Shown: positions 8,720 to 16,868 of the stretch, piece by piece
How the letters are laid out: every line of letters begins with the position of its first letter
How positions within the stretch are numbered: position 1 is the first letter of the stretch
Source: Candidatus Thiodiazotropha taylori
Lineage (GTDB): Bacteria > Pseudomonadota > Gammaproteobacteria > Chromatiales > Chromatiaceae
DNA: 29,816 bases
Reading direction: 5' to 3'
NCBI GenBank assembly: GCA_019100305.1
Contig: JAHRHW010000005.1
Coordinates: 1 to 29,816 of the forward strand
Program-made: the position numbers and the translations under genes
The notes under the pieces: generated by a model
What the model was told of the DNA's origin: nothing
What the model saw: the letters and a program-made list of their open reading frames with translations, nothing else
Databases searched by the model: none

Positions 8720-9199
8720 TCAGAGTTTTCCCGATGAAATGGATGTTCAGATAACGAAATAGTATAACTGGCCTAACGCTTGTTGTATCGCCGAATAGAC
8801 TCCAGAGATGAGGCTTCAGGTAAGCATTCAGACAAAGAAGCCCCGGTAAATCTGCCAACCGCTCCAGCTAACGTGTTGGGCGGTTTCTGCGGACGGATTT
8901 CAAATAACCTGATGAGAAACTACAGAAAAAGAGCGTCCGAAACAGCGATGAAGCATGGAACTGATTGATTTCCTCACTCAATCTTTGATCGGATAGAACC
9001 CGTTGTCGTTGAGATGAATAACAAAACACACTTATAAAGTTGGTATTTTTCCTTGTACTTCAAAATGAGGGGGGCGCTTTACGAGATAGAAACCCATGGT
9101 GAACAATAGATCATCCGGAAGTCGTCATTTTTTCTGTAATTTCCACAATTTTTTGTATAGTTAATAACAAACACTATAAGAATTGGGGGGACGGGAATC
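8720..9199. other. intergenic region, 480 bp, between divergent maeB and the haem-sensor cyclase
   Basis: Control regions of both genes should lie here. A 62-codon TTG-started frame at 8780-8968 has no protein-like content and was not accepted. GCCTAAC (8771-8777) and GTTGGGC (8875-8881) frame an imperfect inverted repeat. No RNA gene or known riboswitch was recognised. A G-rich run at 9068-9075 and T-rich stretches occur near the downstream end. Confidence 0.5.
9153..9180 (+). promoter_or_regulatory. candidate sigma-70 promoter for the haem-sensor diguanylate cyclase
   Basis: TTGTAT (9153-9158) and TATAAG (9175-9180) are separated by 16 bp in an AT-rich stretch, 20 bp before the GTG start. 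A purine-rich GGGGGG/GGGA segment just after it would be the ribosome-binding site. The elements deviate from consensus, so this is tentative. Confidence 0.3.
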
Positions 9200-10915
9200 G
9201 TGCGACTCATTCGGGATCACATCGGAAACAAGATTCTGGGTGTGGTTGGGGTATCCGCTTTGGTCAGCCTTCTCGGCATGGTGCTGTTCTACACCTGGAG
9301 CGAGAAACAGAGCATTCTCGAACAGTACACCAAGGGGCGCCAGGAGCTGTTGAACAGCGTTGACAGGGGCCTCCACTTCATCATGATCACCGGCTCCGCT
9401 GATGCGGCCGAGAAGTATGCCCGCCAATTGTTGGAAGCTCCGGATGTCACTGAGTTTTTAATTCTCCGAACAGACGGCAAGCAGGCCTTCCTCGATAACA
9501 ACACCATTCACCAGGTGAACTGGAGCAAGGGTGAGGAGCTGTTCAACCCCAGGGATGAGGAAACCGAGCGACAGGTAATCGCCCCGGAAATCCCTGAATT
9601 CCGCAGGACAGTTCAGGAAGAACAGACCGTTCTATACAATGAGCAAGCAAGCAATGGGGAACCCTTGATAACCTTTCTGAAACCACTCGTCAATGACGAG
9701 GAGTGCCATCGCTGCCATGAACAGGGGGATCAAGTACTTGGTGTCATCAAACTGACCTCCTCCCTGCAGGCCACCCATGACGAAATAGAGAAGACCTGGC
9801 AAACCGCTTTAGTCGTCCTCGGAATTTTTCTACTGATTATGCTGCTGATTACTGCGGCACTGATGCGCCGAACCATCATTGTACCGGTCCAGTCGGTGAC
9901 CAACGCCATGAGGCAGGTTGAAGAGGGTGATTTTACCCAACAGGTGCCTGTACTTGGCAATGATGAACTCGGCCGCATGGCACGCAGCTTCAACAGCATG
10001 ATCGAGAGACTGTTACAGACCTATACCGGCCTGCAACGGGAACAGGATAAGCTCACCACCATCATCCTCAGCTCCAGCGAGGGAATCGTTGTCACTGACC
10101 ACAACGACCACGTCGTGCTGGTCAATCCGGCAGCCGAGCGGCTGCTCGGTAAAAGTATGGGACAAATCATTCGGGAGGGCTTCAAACATCTTGCGGATCA
10201 ACCCGACGTGCTGCAACAGCTAATGGACGGTAAGGTCGAGGATAGCCAAATCCTCAAATTCAACGACCGGTTACTGCAGATCTACGCGGCCCGTATACGC
10301 CGTAGCGACGGTGAACCCATTGGCTCTGCTGCCCTGATACAGGACGTAACAGAGCAAAAGCGCCTGGAATCCGAACTTCGTCAACTCTCCTTCAATGACC
10401 AGTTGACCGGCCTCTACAACCGGCGCAGCCTGGAAAAAACCCTGAAGAAGCAGTTGCACCTGGCGAACCGGCACCATTCCCCGTTGGCCATTGTCTTGTT
10501 TGATGTGGACCACTTCAAGCATTTCAACGACACCTATGGCCACGACCAAGGCGACAGGGTTTTGTCCAACCTGGGTGGTCTCTGTATTAACACCTGCCGT
10601 GAAACCGACCATCCCTGCCGTTATGGCGGTGAGGAGTTCTGCATCATTCTGCCACACACCAATCATGAGGGAGCCATGGTGTTTGCCGAGAAGTTGCGGC
10701 GGCGGGTGGAACAGGCCCGGGTTGACGAACTGCAGGTCACCATCAGTCTGGGTGTTGCCTGCACTGTAGGCCAAAAACCCATCCACGACCTCAATATTTT
10801 CATTAAACAGGCCGACCAGGCGCTCTATGAGGCGAAAAACCAGGGGCGTAATCGTGCTGTCTTGGCATTCTCGAGAGATAGCAATCAGAAACCGGATGAT
10901 GGAGACGAAACATGA
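9200..10915 (+). CDS. membrane diguanylate cyclase with periplasmic c-haem sensor domain (HAMP-PAS-GGDEF)
   Basis: The 571-residue protein starts at GTG. TM1 covers about residues 12-31. A periplasmic domain (32-200) contains CHRCH at 169-173, a covalent haem-c motif, in a DUF3365-like context (FLKPLVNDEECHRCHEQG). TM2 is about 201-221. HAMP follows (VPVQSVTNAMRQVEEGDFT), then a PAS domain (GIVVTDHNDHVVLVNPAAERLLG, about 290-390). The GGDEF domain (about 395-560) has GGEEF at 476-480, so it should be active, and an RETD inhibitory site at 467-470. It makes cyclic-di-GMP from two GTP. The haem suggests sensing of redox state, O2, NO or electron-donor supply. The next gene, a dihaem cytochrome c, overlaps by 4 bp. 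Confidence 0.9.
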   Translation: MRLIRDHIGNKILGVVGVSALVSLLGMVLFYTWSEKQSILEQYTKGRQELLNSVDRGLHFIMITGSADAAEKYARQLLEAPDVTEFLILRTDGKQAFLDNNTIHQVNWSKGEELFNPRDEETERQVIAPEIPEFRRTVQEEQTVLYNEQASNGEPLITFLKPLVNDEECHRCHEQGDQVLGVIKLTSSLQATHDEIEKTWQTALVVLGIFLLIMLLITAALMRRTIIVPVQSVTNAMRQVEEGDFTQQVPVLGNDELGRMARSFNSMIERLLQTYTGLQREQDKLTTIILSSSEGIVVTDHNDHVVLVNPAAERLLGKSMGQIIREGFKHLADQPDVLQQLMDGKVEDSQILKFNDRLLQIYAARIRRSDGEPIGSAALIQDVTEQKRLESELRQLSFNDQLTGLYNRRSLEKTLKKQLHLANRHHSPLAIVLFDVDHFKHFNDTYGHDQGDRVLSNLGGLCINTCRETDHPCRYGGEEFCIILPHTNHEGAMVFAEKLRRRVEQARVDELQVTISLGVACTVGQKPIHDLNIFIKQADQALYEAKNQGRNRAVLAFSRDSNQKPDDGDET

Positions 10916-11679
10916 CGGGTTGGATCAAACTGAGCGCAACAGCCATGATCTGCATTGGACTGCTTATACAGACTATTGCAGTCGCCACTTCCGAGCACGA
11001 AGACGAGGAGTATTATCTGGCACTGGGAGGGCGTGCCTACGACAACTGGATGAATCTGATTGATAAGAAAGAACGGAAGCAGCGCGGCCTGAACATTAAG
11101 GAGTTCCACCACAACCATCCCCTCTACCCGGCTACTGGCAAGAAACGGGGACTGACCACCTGGCGTTGCAAGGAGTGCCACGGCTGGGACTACCTTGGCA
11201 ACCGGGGAGCCTATGGCTCTGGCTCTCATTACACAGGCATTAAGGGTATACGAGACATGCAGGGGGCAAATCTCGACCGTATCACTGCGATCATCCGTGG
11301 TGACAATCATGGTTACGATCAGCGCATGATTGACGATGAAACCTTATCCGCCCTGGCACTGTTCATCAGCCGCGGTCAAGTGGATATGAACGCCTACATT
11401 GACCGTGATACAGGAAAGGCCAAGGGAACACCGGAAAAGGGCAAACCTCTGTACAACTCCCTTTGTGCCATCTGTCATGGCACCAAGGGTAGAAAGATCA
11501 ATTTCAAGACAATCAACAAGCCCGAGTTCGTCGGAACCGTGGCCAACAGGAATCCGTGGGAAGTGTTACACAAGATACGTAACGGCCACCCTGGTGAACA
11601 GATGATCTCGGTACTCGCACTCAATATCCAACAGCAAGTGGATATCCTCAGATACTCTCAGGAGTTACCACAACAGTGA
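10912..11679 (+). CDS. exported dihaem cytochrome c
   Basis: The 255-residue protein opens with an uncleaved or cleavable signal segment (IKLSATAMICIGLLIQTIAVA). It contains two CxxCH haem-c sites: CKECH at residues 86-90 with GWDY after it, and CAICH at 185-189 followed by GTKGR. The two halves look like two cytochrome c domains; the second has the usual layout GKPLYNSLCAICHG. Possible distal ligands are among downstream Met residues (MISVLALN near the end). It would carry electrons in the periplasm. The ATGA overlap with the haem-sensor cyclase indicates coupled translation and a shared role; it may donate electrons to, or be monitored by, that sensor. Confidence 0.88.
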   Translation: MTGWIKLSATAMICIGLLIQTIAVATSEHEDEEYYLALGGRAYDNWMNLIDKKERKQRGLNIKEFHHNHPLYPATGKKRGLTTWRCKECHGWDYLGNRGAYGSGSHYTGIKGIRDMQGANLDRITAIIRGDNHGYDQRMIDDETLSALALFISRGQVDMNAYIDRDTGKAKGTPEKGKPLYNSLCAICHGTKGRKINFKTINKPEFVGTVANRNPWEVLHKIRNGHPGEQMISVLALNIQQQVDILRYSQELPQQ

Positions 11680-11810
11680 ATACTTCGGGGCAATATTCCT
11701 ATATATAAATCCTGCTTTGCACCTCCAGCACTATCATTAGCGCTTACCAGGGACACTTTGAAATATTCAATCAAAACACCGATCCATTAGGGATAATGCA
11801 AAAAGCGGAT

Positions 11811-12166
11811 ATGGCACGCAAACAGCGCTCCTGCCCCACTCCGCAACTGTGCCATGAACACCGGATTATCTCTCGGTAATCCGAAACAGAGGCGTTTGCT
11901 CAGACGGACGGCTTGGGCGACTACCAGCAACTCTTTCCCGACTAGCAACCCTGCACGTCCATTTGGATCATGACAATTGCATGGAAAACGTTGTGTTAAG
12001 GGGACCTGTCGAGCGGGTTCAGGCATTCGCCAATGCCACCATCGCTCAGCCCGGCGTCCGACATGGAAATCTCTATATGGTGCCAGCAAAAATTGCTGCG
12101 CAGACGCACCGGCACGGATCAGATTCGCAAGCATGTCGGCACATGCACGTCCAGCCGAGTTCCTAA
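11811..12166 (+). pseudogene. nikR: decayed nickel-responsive regulator nikR
   Basis: Frame 3 from 11945 reads LATLHVHLDHDNCMENVVLRG then VERVQAFANATIAQPGVRHG, which matches the NikR C-terminal nickel-binding/ACT-like domain (ATLHVHxxHDxCLE, IAQRGVRHGHL in E. coli NikR), including the metal-ligand His and Cys. It runs to a stop at 12164. Upstream, an ATG at 11811 starts a different frame whose part near 11860-11900 (EHRIISR, stop, SETEAFAQ) resembles the NikR ribbon-helix-helix end GYxxRSEAFRD. The parts are out of frame, a stop interrupts them and the middle of the protein is missing (about 320 nt versus about 400 expected for the homologous span). A minus-strand open frame over the same bases is a shadow. 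No nickel-uptake or hydrogenase gene remains nearby. Confidence 0.7.
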
Positions 12167-12213
12167 TGAGTCGAGAAACAAATCTGCACGTCACAGCAAA
12201 TAGATGGTATTTG

Positions 12214-12240
12214 GCTCCCCCTGCAAACTGCATGGGGGGC
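12214..12240. repeat. strong hairpin between the nikR relic and the egt chimera
   Basis: CCCCCTGCA (12217-12225) pairs with TGCATGGGGG (12229-12238) over a 3-nt AAC loop, with one bulged T. It lies 19 bp beyond the stop of the minus-strand operon and 48 bp past the nikR relic, so it could end either transcript, but there is no T run on either strand. Confidence 0.45.
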
Positions 12241-12258
12241 AGATCTGAAACCTTATCC

Positions 12259-12498
12259 CTACCCGGATGCTGCAGTCTCAAGTAAGTAGATGCCGAACAA
12301 ACCCTCTTCTGCCAACCAGTGGCGCCCCGTAACCATGCCGGCCTTTGATGCCAGGTTCAGAAACTCCTCCGGTTCGTATTTATAGGAGTTTTCCGTATGC
12401 ATCGGACGACACAAAGCTTCAGTGCGTGTCTGCACTTCGAGGAAGCGGTTGATCAACTTCTCGCGTGCAGGGATTTCTTTGTCTACTGCTGTTTGCAT
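12259..12498 (-). pseudogene. in-frame chimera of the egtB start and egtD end (internal-deletion remnant)
   Basis: The 79-codon ORF has a strong Shine-Dalgarno (AAAGGAG, 5 nt before the ATG). Residues 33-79, MHTENSYKYEPEEFLNLASK onward to GLFGIYLLE, are the conserved C-terminus of EgtD, the histidine N-alpha-methyltransferase of ergothioneine synthesis; the rest of the methyltransferase, including the SAM site, is absent. Residues 12-31 (REKLINRFLEVQTRTEALCR) look like the start of EgtB, the iron sulfoxide synthase, whose N-terminus typically reads RFxxVRxxTEALCxPL. egtB commonly precedes egtD, so a deletion of about 2 kb removing most of both genes explains the join at residues 31-33 (near 12402). 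The product would be non-functional for ergothioneine. The EgtD part is the surer call. Confidence 0.65.
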
Positions 12499-12529
12499 GT
12501 CAACTCCTTTAGGGCCTGTTAACCTGAAC

Positions 12530-13357
12530 TTACTTCATCAGCGCAGCGCCATGGCCCTGTACCTGTTGCAGGAACTCAAGCAGCATGTCCTGGGGATCGT
12601 TCACCTCCAACAATCTGGCATATGGCAGAATCGCTCCGATCCAGCCTTCGCTATGCCAATAGGCACCTTGTGGCAGTACCAGGCCAGACCAGTTCTCAGG
12701 CATGGGATAAGCCGTGACATAAAAATAAGCTTCATCAATTGAAGCATCACCGCTGACGAAGCCAAAGTTCATCTGCTCATCCGCATTCTCCTCGTCGGCC
12801 GGGTCCACGCCGGGCACCAGCCTGCCGGAAAACCAGTTCATCGCAATATCGAGGTGATGGGGAAACAGCTGTACCGGACTGGTTTCCTGGCGTAGAGCGC
12901 CTTTGAATGTCCTGAACACCACATCAATCCAACTGAGGGCACGGCGAAAATCATCCGCAGCATCCGCATCATAAGTCAGTATGTTTTCATCATCAAAAGT
13001 GCTCAGCGGCTGCTCATCGAGATCAATGCCCTGAGTGGCGAGCAGTTGTGTGATCTGCTGTCGCATTCCGGCGGCACTGTTTCCCTTGAGGGGTATACTG
13101 CAATTCCATCCGGTATCACTGTAAATCGATAACTGATGTGAAATAAGATCGAGTTGCATCTCCAGATTCCGGCCATTTACTGGAAAAGGCGTGGTTGTCA
13201 GTCCATGTGCATTCACTGTCAGGGTGATATGCCACCAATGTTTTGCCTTGGGCATGTAAAAGCCGCGTATCTTGCCCATGGTGCGGGCGTACTGATGAAT
13301 GGCATCACGGGTTTGTAGCCAGTCCACGAGATTTAATGAGGGCAGAGTTACTGACAC
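12530..13357 (-). CDS. DUF5996 family protein
   Basis: The 275-residue soluble protein matches DUF5996: an opening LPSLNLVDWLQTRDAIHQYA, the conserved KHWWHITLTVNAHGLTTTPF, the strand pair EMQLDLISHQLSIYSDTG, and a central AADDFRRALSWIDVVFRTFK followed by SPVQLFPHHLDIAMNWFSGR. The tail contains DEAYFYVTAYPMPENW. The biochemical role of the family is not known to me. The many conserved Trp/His residues suggest a ligand- or metal-binding pocket. It belongs to the minus-strand operon, 59 bp after the 48-aa membrane peptide and 31 bp before the egt chimera. Confidence 0.8.
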   Translation of the reverse strand: MSVTLPSLNLVDWLQTRDAIHQYARTMGKIRGFYMPKAKHWWHITLTVNAHGLTTTPFPVNGRNLEMQLDLISHQLSIYSDTGWNCSIPLKGNSAAGMRQQITQLLATQGIDLDEQPLSTFDDENILTYDADAADDFRRALSWIDVVFRTFKGALRQETSPVQLFPHHLDIAMNWFSGRLVPGVDPADEENADEQMNFGFVSGDASIDEAYFYVTAYPMPENWSGLVLPQGAYWHSEGWIGAILPYARLLEVNDPQDMLLEFLQQVQGHGAALMK

Positions 13358-13416
13358 GGTAAACTCCTTTTTTATGATTGATGATTGGGTATTTATCTAC
13401 GCAATGCAGACGAAAA

Positions 13417-13563
13417 TTAAGCGCTGACTGCAGCACGTCCATATGAATCCTCTTGGATGAAATCTATTTCAAAATGCAGCTGTGTAAAAAGCGTCGCCAT
13501 GGAAAGAGTCATGACCATCGGGACTGAAATTAACAGTATGGGGAGTAACCAATATTCAATCAT
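13417..13563 (-). CDS. 48-aa single-span membrane peptide
   Basis: A short ORF starts at ATG 13563-13561, 5 bp after the antiporter stop, and ends at TAA 13419-13417. It encodes a hydrophobic helix (MIEYWLLPILLISVPMVMTL, residues 1-20, continuing to about 25) and a short polar tail ending GRAAVSA. Position and spacing suggest translational coupling to the antiporter, so it may be a small partner subunit or regulator of that transporter. The Shine-Dalgarno is poor. I do not know a homologue; the topology call is a visual judgement. Confidence 0.5.
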   Translation of the reverse strand: MIEYWLLPILLISVPMVMTLSMATLFTQLHFEIDFIQEDSYGRAAVSA

Positions 13564-13568
13564 CCCGG

Positions 13569-14867
13569 TCACGAAGTATCCTCCATTTTCTTGAAGGTGG
13601 AGGATAGTCGCAACGGCATCGCCTCGACACTGGCCTGCTCCGATGAAATGTCATCACCGCGACGCTGGCAGACTTTCAACACCTTGGCATACAGGCTAAC
13701 CCCCGGCAATGCCGTCAGGCCATGCAGGATGATGCTGAAAAACACCGTGACAATCACCGTATCGAACACCAACGTCTGATTCAGTAGTTGAGCATGCTCA
13801 AGCACCAACAGGACAAACAGAATCGATGCCAGACCACGCGGCCCGAACCAACCCAAAAAAAGTCCGGTCTCCCAGCGCAGGTGTTTACCCAGCAAAGAGA
13901 CAAACACCGGCAGCATGCGAATCACCGTCAGGCTTAACAGAGCGTAAACCACCATTTCACCACTGATACGCGGCCAGACCTGCGGCAACAAGGCCACACC
14001 GAACAGAAAGAAAATCACCAGGTTCAATAACTGGCCTTCGGATTCGGCAAACTCGTAAATCTCCTCATTGACATGTTTGAGCGTATTACCGGTCGCCACA
14101 CCAGCAATAAAGGCGGCGATAAAACCATTGCCGCCGACCAGGTCTGCCGCCAGGTAGGCGATAAACGCCATGCTCAACAGATAAATATTGCAAAATTCAT
14201 GGGTCAGAAAGCGTTTTTCGATCGCCCTGTTGATGGCTTTGGAACCCGACCAGCCAACAAGCGCGCCAACCAGCGGCCCGAACGTGAGTTGCAGCAACAA
14301 AAAATTCAGCCAATCGGTCTCTTCTCCACTACCATGACTGCCTGCGGCAAATGAAATCACAAACAACAGGGCTGGCAATGCAATGCCGTCGTTGAGGCCG
14401 CTCTCCACATTAAGCGACTGACGTATGCGTTCCGGCACTTTGGGACTGCTGACCACCGCCTGTCCCAAGGCCGCATCGGTCGGCGCCAGGATGACCGCCA
14501 GCACCAGCGCCTCAAGCAGCAGCAGTTGTGGCATCACGGCCAGCGCCAGCGCCGTACCCAGGCCGATGGTCAAGGGCATGCCGACCAGCAGCAGGCGCAT
14601 CGGCACATCATGGTCCGACCACAGGCTGTTGAGTTTGATGCGCGCCGCATCGGTAAACAAAACCAGAATCAGTGTGATCTCGGCAATGGTGTGAATCACC
14701 GCATTGTCCAGTCCGAGATTGATCCAACCGAGCGCAATCGGACTGAGCAGCAGGCCAAGGGCGGTAAAGGTCATCGGCGGTGTCAGGCTGCCGCGACTGA
14801 TCGGCCCGGAAAAGAGTGCGAACAAGGCAATGCCGAGCAACACCAGTAACAGGCTGGCTTCACTCAT
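13569..14867 (-). CDS. CPA1/NhaP-type cation:proton antiporter
   Basis: The 432-residue protein is almost entirely transmembrane, with about 12 predicted helices. It carries the CPA1 core: TEITLILVLFTDAARI-like helix (residues 62-78), ILAPTDAALGQAVV and NVESGLNDGIALP, the ND pair typical of NhaP/NHE ion sites. It should exchange Na+ or K+ for H+ across the inner membrane. The C-terminal tail after about 400 is short and soluble, without a TrkA-C domain. It starts 3 bp after the ThDP-enzyme stop and is followed 5 bp later by the membrane peptide, so it is firmly inside this operon. The transported ion is not certain. Confidence 0.88.
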   Translation of the reverse strand: MSEASLLLVLLGIALFALFSGPISRGSLTPPMTFTALGLLLSPIALGWINLGLDNAVIHTIAEITLILVLFTDAARIKLNSLWSDHDVPMRLLLVGMPLTIGLGTALALAVMPQLLLLEALVLAVILAPTDAALGQAVVSSPKVPERIRQSLNVESGLNDGIALPALLFVISFAAGSHGSGEETDWLNFLLLQLTFGPLVGALVGWSGSKAINRAIEKRFLTHEFCNIYLLSMAFIAYLAADLVGGNGFIAAFIAGVATGNTLKHVNEEIYEFAESEGQLLNLVIFFLFGVALLPQVWPRISGEMVVYALLSLTVIRMLPVFVSLLGKHLRWETGLFLGWFGPRGLASILFVLLVLEHAQLLNQTLVFDTVIVTVFFSIILHGLTALPGVSLYAKVLKVCQRRGDDISSEQASVEAMPLRLSSTFKKMEDTS

Positions 14868-14870
14868 GGC

Positions 14871-16835
14871 TCAGACCAGTTCCGCATCGGTCAACACTTC
14901 CACCAGGGCCGGTCCCGGGTGAGCTAGTGCCTCCTTGAGCGCGCCCTCCAGATCGGTGGCATCGGTCACGCGTAGGCCTTTGGCGCCGCAAAGTACTGCA
15001 TACTCGGCAAAGTTGGGGTTGTGCAGACTGGTCTGCCAGACCTCCCAGTTACCGGCACGTTGCTCCTTGCTGATCTTGCCCAGTTCACCGTTATTCATGA
15101 GCACATGAGTGATGTTCATGCCATATTTGACTGCGGTGTTGATCTCCGCCAGATACTGACCAAAACCGCCATCACCAGAGACCGAAATCACCTGGCGGCC
15201 TTTGAAGCGCGGATCATCTTCCTGGGTCGCGGCCCAGGCGCCCATGGCCGCCGGGAAAGAGAAACCGATGGAGCCGAGATAACCCGACATCAGTACTGAA
15301 TGTTCTTTACACTCGAAATAACGACCGAACGCGTAAGTGTTGTTGCCAACATCCACGGCAATGATGGCATCGCTGTCGGCACTCCTGGCGAGCTTATCAA
15401 ACAGGATGGCGGAATTGATGCCTTTACCGCGGTCATCCAGGGTACGACGCTGTTTCTCCTCGCGCCAGATGGCCCAGCGTGCGGCGACATCATCGGTCTG
15501 GTTCTCGCTACCGCTATAACCGGCCAGCGCCTCAGACAAAAGTCTCGCGGTCACACCAATCTCACCCCATACCGGCACATCGATGGCATGGAACTTGGCC
15601 AGTGTCATGAGATCGTAATCCACCTGGATGGTCGGACGTTTTTGCGTGATGCCCGTATGGTTGGAAAAACTCGCACCAAACACCAGCAGGCTGTCGGATT
15701 CATTCATAAGCCAGCTCGCGATCGGTGTACCGCTGCGGCCCAGTACACCGCCGGCCAAAGGATGACTGTCAGCGATCTGACCCTTGCCTTTGAAGGTGGT
15801 GATGACCGGCGCCTTGAGCTGTTCGGCCAGGGCAACCACAGCATCCATCTGGAAACGCGCACCATGCCCAACCACAATGACCGGCCTTTTGCTGTTGGAC
15901 AACAGCTCCACCGCAGCCTGCAGGGCATCCGCCGGTGGTGAGATTTCGCGTGAGGGCAAACGACCTTCGGCTGTGCCAGCCGGTGGCGGGTTGTCCAGTT
16001 CACGCTTGGGCACTTCATCAGGGAAAATCAGGTGCGACACGCCACTGTTGAGAATGGCGCTTTTACAGGCCAGGTTCATGAGTTCAGTATGTTTGCTGTC
16101 ATGCAGAACCGTTTGTGACCACTGCGCCACGCTACCGAATGCCCCCACCTGGTCAATCTCCTGGAACGCACCCGGACCCAGCACCTGGGTCTCGACCTGG
16201 CCGGTCAATGCCAGTGCCGGAGCGCGATCCACATTGGCATCCCACAGTCCGGTGAGTAAATTGGTGGCCCCGGGACCGGCAATCGCCAGACAGGCAGCCG
16301 GACGGCCGGTCAGTTTGCCATAAGCCGAACACGCAAATGCGGCAGCGCCTTCGTGGCGGATACCGTAGTAACTCAGGCGACCGGCCTTCTCCTGGATGCG
16401 CAGGGCATCGGCCACGCCCAGATTGGAATGGCCCACCATACCGAACACCTGCTTGACACCCCAGTTGGTCATGGTTTCCATCATCAGATCGCCAACGGTA
16501 CCGATGTGGGTCTCTTCAGGCGCCAGACCGACATAGATGCCGTCGTCGCGAATTTCCACCGGAAAGGTCTCCACGCCGTCGTCAAAACCCGGTGCCTTGC
16601 CCGTGACTGGATGATAATCCCAGCCATGCCAGGGACAACGCAGCAGACCGTTTTCGATACTACCCTCGCCCAGCGGGCCACCCTGGTGCGGACATTTGTT
16701 GTCGAGCGCGCCATATTGCCCATCGTGGTGACTCATGCATAGGGTTTTTTTCTTGCAGGTGACCGATGTGACCCGGCCTTCCGGCAATTCGTCCTTGTTC
16801 AGCACCTTGTGCCAAACGAGATCTTGATCCGCCAT
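14871..16835 (-). CDS. Rieske [2Fe-2S] domain fused to a thiamine-diphosphate enzyme (pyruvate oxidase/acetolactate synthase-like)
   Basis: The frame opens at 16865 but the ATG at 16835-16833 is preceded by AAAGGAGC with ideal spacing, giving 654 residues. Residues 1-105 are a Rieske ferredoxin with CPH at 48-50 and CPWH at 67-70. From about 110 to the end is a three-domain ThDP enzyme: VKQVFGMVGHSN, catalytic Glu162 in RHEGAAAFA, GPGATNLLTGLWDA, GPGAFQEID, and the metal/ThDP motif GDGG (554-557) to NN (581-582). It most resembles PoxB-like pyruvate oxidoreductases but has no clear quinone-binding tail. It may oxidise or condense a 2-oxo acid, passing electrons through the Rieske cluster. The substrate is unknown. 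The fusion is uncommon. Confidence 0.9.
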   Translation of the reverse strand: MADQDLVWHKVLNKDELPEGRVTSVTCKKKTLCMSHHDGQYGALDNKCPHQGGPLGEGSIENGLLRCPWHGWDYHPVTGKAPGFDDGVETFPVEIRDDGIYVGLAPEETHIGTVGDLMMETMTNWGVKQVFGMVGHSNLGVADALRIQEKAGRLSYYGIRHEGAAAFACSAYGKLTGRPAACLAIAGPGATNLLTGLWDANVDRAPALALTGQVETQVLGPGAFQEIDQVGAFGSVAQWSQTVLHDSKHTELMNLACKSAILNSGVSHLIFPDEVPKRELDNPPPAGTAEGRLPSREISPPADALQAAVELLSNSKRPVIVVGHGARFQMDAVVALAEQLKAPVITTFKGKGQIADSHPLAGGVLGRSGTPIASWLMNESDSLLVFGASFSNHTGITQKRPTIQVDYDLMTLAKFHAIDVPVWGEIGVTARLLSEALAGYSGSENQTDDVAARWAIWREEKQRRTLDDRGKGINSAILFDKLARSADSDAIIAVDVGNNTYAFGRYFECKEHSVLMSGYLGSIGFSFPAAMGAWAATQEDDPRFKGRQVISVSGDGGFGQYLAEINTAVKYGMNITHVLMNNGELGKISKEQRAGNWEVWQTSLHNPNFAEYAVLCGAKGLRVTDATDLEGALKEALAHPGPALVEVLTDAELV

Positions 16836-16868
16836 CTGTATTGCTCCTTTGGTTGGTTTTTCCAATCG

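Noticed and set aside
8771..8881. GCCTAAC and GTTGGGC frame 111 bp with imperfect inverted complementarity, like an integron attC site
   Set aside because: Only the two 7-mers fit the loose core consensus; no integrase or cassette array is nearby and such 7-mers are common by chance.
8780..8968. 62-codon ORF in the maeB-cyclase spacer
   Set aside because: TTG start, no convincing ribosome-binding site and no protein-like pattern.
11787..12281. 164-codon minus-strand ORF over the nikR relic
   Set aside because: It is antisense to recognisable NikR sequence and has no family resemblance, so it is a shadow.
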